7,487 bases of DNA from CAVTOO01 sp963736355 (GTDB lineage: Bacteria > Pseudomonadota > Alphaproteobacteria > Rhizobiales > Xanthobacteraceae). The DNA lies in assembly GCA_963736355.1 (NCBI GenBank), contig CAVTOO010000019.1, positions 1 to 7,487 on the forward strand, given 5' to 3'. Positions 1 to 6,067 of this stretch are shown piece by piece. The position numbers and the translations under genes were made by a program. Each line of letters begins with the position of its first letter. The stretch's first letter is position 1. The notes under the pieces were generated by a model. That model was not told where the DNA came from. It did not search any database and was given only the letters and a program-made list of their open reading frames with translations.

Positions 1-66
1 CATGACCGCGATCGGCCTATAAGAGGGGAGCGCACCGGCCTCGCACTGTTCCCTGGCGACGGTACT

Positions 67-717
67 TCAGGTCGGCTGTAGTGCCCGGTCGGCAAATTCC
101 TGGATCGTGCGTACGAGGTCGGCTTTCCGCATGGGCCGGGTGCCGAAGAATCACGTCGTGCAGGAGGCCGTCGGCGCCGTGATAGAGCAGGGATGTCGTG
201 AGTTCGGGGTTGGAGCACCTGAACGCGCCAGCCTTCACGCCACGCGTAATGGCCTTCGCAATCAGCGCCATCGTCTTCCCGTTCATTTCCCGGCACAGAT
301 CCAGCGCCTTCGCGTCGGCTGTCCGGTAGATCGTACGGTGCAATTCGGCGTGCCCGAGCGCATAACGATGAGCTGTTCGAGCAGCTCGGAAATGAACTGT
401 CGCCAATCGGCTTCCCCGGAAACCGGCGCGTCCAGGCGTTCGCCGGCGATGCTGACAAAGCCCTCCAGGTATTGTTCCCATAGCTTGGCCACCACCTGAT
501 CCTTCGATCCGAAATGCAGGTAGAAGGTGCCCTTGGCGATCCCGGCCCGGTCAGTGATGCTCTCGATCGACGTATTGGTGATGCCCTCTTCGTTGAACAG
601 CTGCGCGGCAGCTTCCAAGATGTCGGCTCGCCGCTCTTCAGCGTCCTTGGTGCGGCTTCCATGTCGCTTTGAAGTCTTCGTCTTCACTGCTTCTCGACCG
701 TATTTGAGGGGGCCCAT
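67..717 (-). pseudogene. TetR/AcrR-family transcriptional repressor (two compensating frameshifts)
   Basis: This is a DNA-binding repressor of the TetR family, presumably acting on the adjacent divergent operator. The N-terminal part (717 down to about 356) has the classical TetR helix-turn-helix at residues about 30-75: ADILEAAAQLF, then SIESITDRAGIAKGTFYLHF and GSKDQ. The ligand-binding half is in another frame (about 356 to 150: HAELHRTIYRTADAKALDLC, then ALIAKAITRGVKAGAF), and the last 20 or so residues (VRTIQEFADRALQPT, stop at 67-69) return to the first frame. The first break fits loss of one G in the GGG run at 353-355; the second fits one extra base near 145-160. With both repaired the protein is about 216 aa, normal for the family. 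As given, the first frame ends at a stop at 283 (144 aa), and the middle frame is open from 481 to 17. The start is uncertain: ATG at 717 and GTG at 687 are both possible. The family call is firm; the ligand cannot be predicted. Confidence 0.85.
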
Positions 718-743
718 CCGATTTTCTTCATACCCACCTGATC

Positions 744-784
744 GGACTAACGGTCAGTCACTATTTATGACTGACCATCAGTCA
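744..784. promoter_or_regulatory. Tandem palindromic operator, probable TetR binding sites
   Basis: Two 17-bp sites of the form TGACTGA-N3-TCAGTCA lie between the divergent tetR and hydrolase genes. The right one (768-784) has perfect 7-bp arms around CCA. The left one (744-760) has a perfect right arm and a left arm with two mismatches (GGACTAA). The inner arms also form a perfect 9-bp inverted repeat, GGTCAGTCA (752-760) and TGACTGACC (768-776). The two centres are 24 bp apart, so two dimers could bind side by side. Arms of this kind around a short spacer are typical of operators for TetR-family proteins. That this repressor binds here is inferred from the divergent position. Confidence 0.75.
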
Positions 785-790
785 GTTCAA
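762..790 (-). promoter_or_regulatory. Possible sigma70-type promoter of tetR overlapping the operator
   Basis: Read leftward, TTGAAC (790-785) is followed by 17 bp and then TAAATA (767-762). The 17-bp spacer is exactly the perfect palindrome at 768-784, so a bound repressor would block this promoter, as in autorepression. The match to the -10 consensus is weak (3 of 6), so this is a suggestion. I could not find an equally good promoter for the rightward hydrolase gene. Confidence 0.4.
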
Positions 791-797
791 AGGGAGG
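791..797 (+). promoter_or_regulatory. Ribosome binding site deciding the hydrolase start (GTG 803)
   Basis: AGGGAGG lies 5 nt before GTG at 803. The upstream in-frame ATG at 767 has no such site and sits inside the operator, so GTG 803 is the better start. Confidence 0.6.
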
Positions 798-802
798 CGC
801 TG

Positions 803-1798
803 GTGATCGAAAAAATCGCGCTCGGCGAAGGGGCGCTTGCCGTTGCCGCAGGGCTGTTCGTCCTGTTTTTGGGGCTGGGCTATGCCGCGCGGGAGCGGCT
901 CCCTATGGACAGGAAAGCGCGCGCAAAGGCGCCCGGGCAGTTCGCGGAGCTGAGCGTTGGCAAGACGCACTGGCTCGCTGACGGTCCGGATAGCGGTGAA
1001 GTCGTCGTCCTGGTGCCGGGCGCAACGCTGCCGTTATGGATATGGAGGAATCTCCCGGAGAAGCTCGCAGCCGCCGGCTATCGCGTGATCTGGTACGACC
1101 TGCTGGGGCGCGGCGACCGGATTGGCCAAAGGCCACCTACAATAGCGACCTGTTCGACCGGCAGCTGCTGGCGTTGTCGGCACTGCAGATTTCGCAGAAG
1201 GTGCATCTGGTTGGATTGGCCTTCGGGTGTCCAATTATCGCGCAGATGTTCGCCAACCGTCACCCGGACCAGGTGCGTTCTCTGTGTTTCATCGGTCCCG
1301 ACGGGTTCGGGCGTGAGATGGGGAAGGGCGCGCGCCTCTTCACGATCCCGCTGCTTGGACCGTACCGTTCGACCTGATCGGGACGCGCAAGCTGCTCGAA
1401 CGGATCGACGATTACTCTACCGACGATGCGATCAAGGACTGGCTCCGTGCGCGCTATGCGCCGGAACTGGAATTCAAGGGATTCAAGCAGGCATTGATTT
1501 CCTCAGTTCGCAACATGCCGATCCATGACTTGCGCGAATGCTACAGCAGGGCGGACGCCTCCTTTCCGATCACGGCGATCTGGGGCGATCGCGACCGCGT
1601 GACGCCCATGCCGGGAGTGACAAAGGTGAGGCAGGTTGGCGCCGGGCAGACATCCACATCTTGCCGGATGTTCGTCATCTGCCGCATCACGAGCGCTTCG
1701 AGGACACCGCGGGCATCCTCCTCAAGCATCTCGGCTTGCAGCAAACCGTGCCAGCGCACCAGACCCTGGTGGGAAAAAACCGATGCCCCCCGAATTGA
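803..1798 (+). pseudogene. Membrane-anchored alpha/beta hydrolase (three frameshifts; Ala at the nucleophile position)
   Basis: This is an alpha/beta-fold hydrolase, probably an esterase-like enzyme tethered to the inner membrane. After a short N-terminus comes one hydrophobic segment (ALAVAAGLFVLFLGLGYA). Then follow the strand and oxyanion region VVVLVPGATLPLWIW, the DLLGRGD turn (about 1097-1117), the nucleophile elbow VHLVGLAFGC (1201-1230), the acid motif AIWGDRDRV (about 1576-1602) and the His region HLPHHERF (about 1676-1699). The elbow reads G-L-A-F-G where the family has G-x-S-x-G, so the catalytic Ser is Ala (codon GCC at 1219-1221). The frame changes three times, each consistent with one missing base: near 1118-1120 (GG run), near 1355-1368, and near 1643-1646 (GGG run). 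Repaired, the protein would be about 332 aa, a normal length. As given, the frames are open from 803 into about 1120, to a stop at 1377, and to a stop at 1798. It is preceded by a palindromic operator and overlaps the next gene. The substrate is unknown. Confidence 0.8.
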
Positions 1799-2970
1799 GC
1801 AACCTGAAGAATGAATGCTGCGCCACCGTCGATGGACTAGCGGCGCAACTGATCGATATCAGCCATCGCATCCACGCCGCGCCGGAACTGGCGTTCAACG
1901 AACACCAGGCGGCTGCCTTGCTCGCCGAAGCGGCGCGGGCTGCCGGGCTTGACGTGGAGCGGGGAGCATTCGGTTCCAGACCGCGTTCAGCGCCGAGTTC
2001 GGCCGCCCCAATGGGCCCGCGCGTCGCCATCATGTCCGAGTATGACGCTTTGCCGGAAGTGGGCCACGCGTGCGGTCACAACATCATTGCCGCCATTGGA
2101 TTGGGGGCGACGCTTGCGCTTCACGCGCTCGGGCAACGCATGCCGGGCAGCGTGCGCTATTTGGGTACCCCTGGCGAAGAACGGGGATGCGGAAAGGCAT
2201 TGATGGCCCGTCGCGGCGCCTTTGACGGTGTAGATGCTGCGATGATGCTTCATCCTGCCTGCGTAGAGACGAAGGCGATCCGGACGATCTGCATTTCGGA
2301 GGTGTTTGCCACCTTCACCGGGCGGTCCGGCCATCCGGCACTGGGAACGGGGACATCTTCGTATGCAGTCGATGCCGCGGTGGTAGCGCATCAGGCGATC
2401 ATGGAACTCCGCGCCAGGTTCGGGCAAGGCGAGCAGATACACGGCGTGCTGTCCAAATGCGGCGTCGTGCCCAACGTCTTCCCGACTTAAACGGAGGCGC
2501 ACTACTTTGTCCGCGCTGCCACGGTTGCGCAGCTCAAGGCTTTCAAGAAAGCCAATCGAAGATTGTCTCATGCTCGGTGAGTTTGTTGCAGGCTGCGAGG
2601 TGACGATCCGCTGGTCTGATGCGGACTATCTCGGAATGAAGGTCATATGCTGCTCGCCGACGCTTACGAGCGCAATGCGCGCGCGCTTGGACGGGAGTTC
2701 GTCGACTATCGCGGCCTTCCCGCGGGCGGCGGCGATATCGGCAATGTCAGCGTCCGCGTCCCGACCCTGCATCCCCTGATCGCCTGTGCCCCATTCGGCG
2801 TGATGCTGCACGATCCAGAGTTCGCGAAATATGCTCGCTCCCCATCGGGAGATGCTGCGATCGTGGATGGCGCGAAAGCGATCGCCATGACCGCGCTGGA
2901 CTTCCTGTGTGATGACGGGCTGCAGCGCGAGGCTGGAACGGCCTTTGTCAACGGAGAGGCCGTGGAATAA
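1783..2970 (+). pseudogene. M20-family metallo-amidohydrolase, AbgB/ILR1-like (four frameshifts, one in-frame stop)
   Basis: This is a zinc/manganese-dependent amidohydrolase of peptidase family M20 (subfamily D type), which cleaves amide bonds in acyl-amino-acid conjugates such as p-aminobenzoyl-glutamate; the substrate here is not predictable. Motifs in order: SEYDALPEVGHACGHN (about residues 85-100, with metal ligands Cys97 and His99), GTPGEERG (Glu132/Glu133), MMLHPA (His157), FTGRSGHP (His184, lid domain), and the C-terminal GGGDIGNVSVRVPTLHP with the last metal-ligand His. The start ATG at 1783 overlaps the upstream hydrolase stop by 16 nt and has GGTGGG upstream, so the two are probably translated together. 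Breaks: a missing base near 1972-1974 and an extra one near 2019 put about 15 residues out of frame (the other frame reads FQTAFSAEFGRPNG); an in-frame TAA at 2488-2490; an extra base near 2548-2550; a missing base near 2645. The shifts cancel, giving about 395 codons, a normal length. As given, the longest piece is 1783-2490 and the C-terminal piece is 2647-2970. Confidence 0.85.
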
Positions 2971-2983
2971 CCGATCGCGCCGG

Positions 2984-3586
2984 CTAGCCCCTCGGCGGCC
3001 GTCTGCGCTTGACCGCGCTGCGGCGCGGGGTGCGGGCGACGCGCGGGCGCAGCCGGCTCGCGGCTTCGCGCCGCGGCTTGACGGGCGGCTGCGGTCCGCG
3101 CGCCAGCTCCATCAGCATGCGCAGCGCCTCCACCACGGAGCGCTGGCGCACGGTGGTGCGGCCGATGGCGCCGAAGCGGAATTCGCGGTGCAGGATCTTG
3201 CCGTCGCGCGAGGCGACCGCGAAATGGACGAGGCCGACCGGCTTGCCCGGCGTGGCGCCGCCGGGGCCGGCGATGCCGGTAATGGAGACCGCGAGATCGA
3301 CGCCGGCTTTTTCCAGCGCGCCGATCGCCATCGCGGTCGCGGTTTCCTTGCTGACCGCGCCGAAGGTCGCAAGCGTCGTGGCCTTGACGCCGAGCATCGC
3401 GCGCTTGGCGTCGTTGGAATAGGTGACGAAGCCGCGGTCGATCACGTCGGACGAGCCGGGAATGTCGGTGAGCGCGCCGGCGACCAGGCCGCCGGTGCAG
3501 GATTCCGCCGTCGCAATCGTCAGCTTGCGCATCCGGCACAGATCGAGCAGCGAGCGGGAGAGGGCGCGGGCGTCGCTGCCGCTCAT
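2984..3586 (-). CDS. cinA: CinA C-terminal-domain protein, nicotinamide-nucleotide amidase (PncC type)
   Basis: This is an intact 200-aa protein made only of the CinA C-terminal (PncC) domain, which deamidates nicotinamide mononucleotide to nicotinate mononucleotide in NAD recycling. The diagnostic motifs are ATAESCTGGLVAGALTDIPG (residues 25-44, nucleophile Ser29), FVTYSNDAKRAMLGV (53-67), SITGIAGPGGATPGKPVGLV (101-120) and an RxxTVRQRSV helix. The E. coli PncC domain is about 165 aa; here a tail of some 37 residues after residue 163 is very rich in Arg and Pro and ends in KRRRPPRG, with no recognised domain. The ATG at 3586 lies 4 nt after the ispDF stop (3591-3593), with AAGG upstream inside the end of ispDF, so the two genes are probably cotranscribed. 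It is convergent with the M20 gene, 13 nt away, with no clear terminator between them. The CinA N-terminal MoCF-like domain is absent. Some annotations name this type of protein pncC. Confidence 0.93.
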   Translation of the reverse strand: MSGSDARALSRSLLDLCRMRKLTIATAESCTGGLVAGALTDIPGSSDVIDRGFVTYSNDAKRAMLGVKATTLATFGAVSKETATAMAIGALEKAGVDLAVSITGIAGPGGATPGKPVGLVHFAVASRDGKILHREFRFGAIGRTTVRQRSVVEALRMLMELARGPQPPVKPRREAASRLRPRVARTPRRSAVKRRRPPRG

Positions 3587-3590
3587 GGCT

Positions 3591-4777
3591 TCAACCTTCG
3601 CTCCAGGGCAGGCGGATGGTGGCGCTCGCGGTCGCGGCGATGCCTTCCTCGCGGCCGGTAAAGCCGAGCCGTTCGCTGGTCGTCGCCTTGACGGCGACGC
3701 GCGAGATGTTGAGCCCGGTGATCTCGGCGATGCGGGCGCGCATGGTATCGCGCAGCGGTCCGATTTTCGGACGCTCGCAGATCATCGTGACTTCGAGATT
3801 GGCGATCCGGCCGCCGCGCGCGGTGACGCGATCGACGGCATATTTGAGGAACTTGTCGGACGCGGCGCCCTTCCACTGCGGATCGCTCGGCGGAAAGTGC
3901 GAACCGATGTCGCCGTCCGCCAGCGCGCCGAGGATGGCGTCGACCAGCGCATGCAGGCCGACGTCGCCGTCGGAATGGGCGAGAAAGCCGCGTGTGTGCG
4001 GCACGCGCACGCCGCAGAGCATCAGATGATCGCCGTCGCCGAAGGCGTGCACGTCGTAGCCGGTGCCGGTCCTGATGTCGCCGAGCTGGGCGGCGAGGCG
4101 GGCTTCCTCGCGGATGAAATCTTCAGGCGTGGTCAGTTTCATGTTCGCAGGATCGCCTTCAAAGGTCGCTACCGTCAATCCCGCCCATTCCGCCAGCGCC
4201 GCATCGTCGGTGAAATCGCTGCGGCCGTCGCGCGCGGCGCGGCGATGGGCATCGAGAATCACGTCGAAGCGAAACGCCTGCGGCGTCTGCGCGATTCGCA
4301 GCCGCGCGCGCTCGGGCGTCGCTTCGACGTTGCCGGTATCGCCGACCTGCTTGATCGTGTCGGTGACCGGGATCGCAGGCACCGCGGCGCCGGTGCGGCC
4401 GGCGGCATCGATCGCGCGCGAAATCACCGCCGCCGTTACGAAGGGCCGCGCGGCGTCGTGGATCAGGACGATATCGGGCTTCTCGCGCCGCCAGCGCTTC
4501 GAGCCCGGCATGCACCGAGGCCTGACGCGTCGCGCCGCCATTGGCGGGCGGCTGCGTGGCGCAGTCCCGCGACGGCATCGTTGAAGATCGCGGCGTCATC
4601 GGGATTCACCACCGGCTGCACGGCAAACACGTCCGGATGCCGGCAGAACGCCTCCATGGCGCGGAAGATCACGGTCTGTCCGCCGATCTCGCGATATTGC
4701 TTCGGTCCGCCGGCGCCGGCGCGAAGCCCGCGTCCGGCTGCGACGAGGATGGCTGCGGTACGCTCAGGTCTGGGCAT
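3591..4777 (-). pseudogene. ispDF: Bifunctional IspD/IspF enzyme of the MEP pathway (two frameshifts in the IspD half)
   Basis: This cytosolic fusion enzyme catalyses two non-consecutive steps of the MEP isoprenoid pathway: IspD joins CTP and methylerythritol 4-phosphate, and IspF cyclises CDP-ME 2-phosphate to MEcPP. The IspD half has AAILVAAGRGLRAGAGGPKQ (residues 8-27), IHDAARPF, and the late motif RIAQTPQAF. The IspF half has GTGYDVHAFG (metal-binding Asp and His), AHSDGDVGLHALVDAILGAL (third metal ligand His), GDIGSHFPPSDPQW and VAVKATTSERLGFTGREEGI. The frame changes near 4545-4555, where the middle part reads PPANGGATRQASVHAGLEAL, and again near 4485-4489, just before KPDIVLIHDAARPF; each fits one extra base. 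As given, the first frame runs 4777-4463, the last frame is open from 4541 to 3591, and repaired length is about 394 aa, normal for the fusion. The gene heads the ispDF-cinA unit. Because ispD is normally essential, a sequence error is more likely than a real lesion. Confidence 0.88.
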
Positions 4778-4870
4778 CTGGACTCAAATACGGACGAATC
4801 GGGGTTGAGGAGGGAGCGTGGGCGCGCTGGCGCACAGCCCTTACCATGCCGAATGCGGAAAACAGAGCGA

Positions 4871-4889
4871 TTCCCATCACCTGTGGGAA
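4871..4889. repeat. Short inverted repeat, possible hairpin or regulator site
   Basis: TTCCCA (4871-4876) and TGGGAA (4884-4889) are perfect 6-bp arms around a 7-nt spacer. A T-run (4896-4900) follows a few bases later on the + strand, but the stem is short and no gene reads into it from the left, so a terminator is unlikely. It could be an operator for either flanking gene, or chance. Confidence 0.3.
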
Positions 4890-4952
4890 AAGCAGTTTTT
4901 GTTGCAGTGCACTTGCACAAATGATAGATCTGTCTAAAGTGTAGGCAAGAAG

Positions 4953-4983
4953 CTTGACTGCCCAAGATTTGTGCTCACAATAT
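4953..4983 (+). promoter_or_regulatory. Possible promoter of the dusB-ntrB-ntrC operon
   Basis: CTTGACT (4953-4959) matches the alphaproteobacterial -35 element CTTGAC, and CAATAT (4978-4983) is close to the -10 element CTATAT (5 of 6), with a spacing one or two bases longer than ideal. Transcription would begin near 4990, about 40 nt before the GTG at 5031. No sigma54-type GG-N10-GC element was seen. This is inference from consensus only. Confidence 0.35.
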
Positions 4984-5030
4984 GCGCCGACGGTTGCAAT
5001 GACGCCGCCGTCCGAACCACGAGAACGTCC

Positions 5031-6067
5031 GTGACCGGCCCGGAAAGTTCACGCCCTAAGCCGTTGAAAATAGGCGATATTGCTGTCGCCAACCGGGTTC
5101 TCCTGGCGCCGATGTCCGGCGTCACCGATGCGCCCTTTCGACGCCTTGCCGCCGCCCTCGGCGCCGGACTGGTCGTCTCCGAGATGACCGCCAGCGACGA
5201 TCTCGTGCACGGCCGGCCGATGTCGCTGCTGCGCTGCGAGGCGACCGGCATCGGTCCGCACGTCGTTCAGCTCGCGGGCTGCGAGACCCACTGGATGGCG
5301 GAGGGCGCGCGGATCGCGGAGGCCGCCGGCGCCGACATCATCGATATCAACATGGGCTGTCCGGCGCGCCATGTCACCGGCGGCCAGTCCGGCTCGGCGC
5401 TGATGCGCGATCTCGATCATGCGCTGACGCTGATCGAAGCCACGATCGCGGCGGTGAAAGTGCCGGTGACGCTGAAGATGCGGCTCGGCTGGGACGATCG
5501 CTCGCTCAACGCGCCCGAACTGGCGCGCCGCGCCGAAGCCGCCGGCGTGCAGATGATCACGGTGCATGGCCGCACGCGCTGCCAGTTCTACAAGGGCGAG
5601 GCCGATTGGGCCGCGGTGCGCGCGGTCAGGGATGCGGTCTCCGTGCCGCTCGTCGTCAACGGCGACATCACTTCGTTCGAGAAGGCGGTCGACGGCGCTC
5701 GAAATGTCGGGCGCCGACGCGGTGATGATCGGGCGCGGCGCGCAGGGCCAGCCCTGGTTGCCGGGCCAGATCGGCCGCCGGCTCGAAACCGGACAGGCGG
5801 AGACGGCGCCGTCGCTCGCCGAACAACTCGGCTATGTCCGCGCGCTCTATGACGAAGTCTGCAGCCATTACGGCCTGCGCATCGGGCTGCGAGCACGCGC
5901 GCAAGCATCTCGGCTGGGCGCTGGAGATCGCAGCCCAGTACAGCCGCGCGCCGGCGGCGACGCTGAAGGGCTGGCGGCAGAAGATTCTGACGTCGGAGGA
6001 TCCGCACCGCGTGCACCGATCGCTGCAGGATGCGTTCGACGATTTTGCATGGAGTGCTGCCGCATGA
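5031..6067 (+). pseudogene. dusB: tRNA-dihydrouridine synthase B / NifR3 (two frameshifts)
   Basis: This FMN-dependent enzyme reduces specific uridines in tRNA to dihydrouridine; it is called nifR3 when it precedes ntrBC. The sequence shows the TIM-barrel landmarks LLAPMSGVTDAPFRR (residues 24-38), DINMGCPARHVTGGQSGSAL with catalytic Cys110, VTLKMRLGWDD, ITVHGRTRCQFYKGEADW, LVVNGDI and, after a frame change, SGADAVMIGRGAQGQPWL. The frame changes near 5693-5695 (one extra G) and again near 5884-5886 (extra G in GGG), after which the C-terminus reads EHARKHLGWALEIAAQYSRA to the stop at 6065-6067. Repaired length is about 344 aa, normal for the family. As given, the first frame ends at 5852 and the last piece begins about 5887. 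GTG 5031 is chosen because family homology begins just after it and GAGAA lies upstream; GTG 4971 would fall inside the likely promoter. The stop overlaps the ntrB start (ATGA). Confidence 0.88.

Larger units (their letters stand above)
4778..5030. other. Divergent intergenic region between ispDF and dusB
   Basis: The 253 nt hold no gene I can support. They should carry the promoters of both flanking units. Visible elements are a short inverted repeat (4871-4889), a run of TGCA repeats (4903-4916), the self-complementary AGATCT (4926-4931), and a possible dusB promoter (4953-4983). I could not pick out a convincing promoter for the leftward ispDF gene. The part close to dusB is lower in GC than the coding sequence, as expected for a regulatory region. 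Confidence 0.6.

Noticed and set aside
1..66. The window edge before tetR
   Set aside because: Checked on both strands for the start or end of another gene; nothing could be supported in 66 bases.
767..802. ATG at 767 as the hydrolase start
   Set aside because: It lies in the operator region and lacks a ribosome binding site; GTG 803 has AGGGAGG at the right distance.
2971..2983. A bidirectional terminator between the convergent M20 and cinA genes
   Set aside because: Only 13 nt separate the genes, and no stable stem followed by a T-run is visible there.
2706..3539. A 277-codon leftward open frame spanning the end of the M20 gene and cinA
   Set aside because: It is the other frame of cinA joined to the antisense of the M20 gene; its translation is low-complexity Arg/His/Ala.
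3423..4808. A 461-codon open frame on the + strand opposite ispDF
   Set aside because: It is antisense to clear IspD/IspF homology, has an Arg/Ala-rich composition typical of high-GC shadow frames, and shows no recognisable domain.
4765..4877. A 37-codon leftward ORF starting at ATG 4877 after AGGTG and ending over the ispDF start
   Set aside because: It has a fair ribosome binding site, but is short, resembles no known protein, and there is no other support for translation.
4971..5030. GTG at 4971 as the dusB start
   Set aside because: It gives 20 extra residues without family resemblance and falls inside a plausible promoter; GTG 5031 lies directly before the homologous N-terminus.
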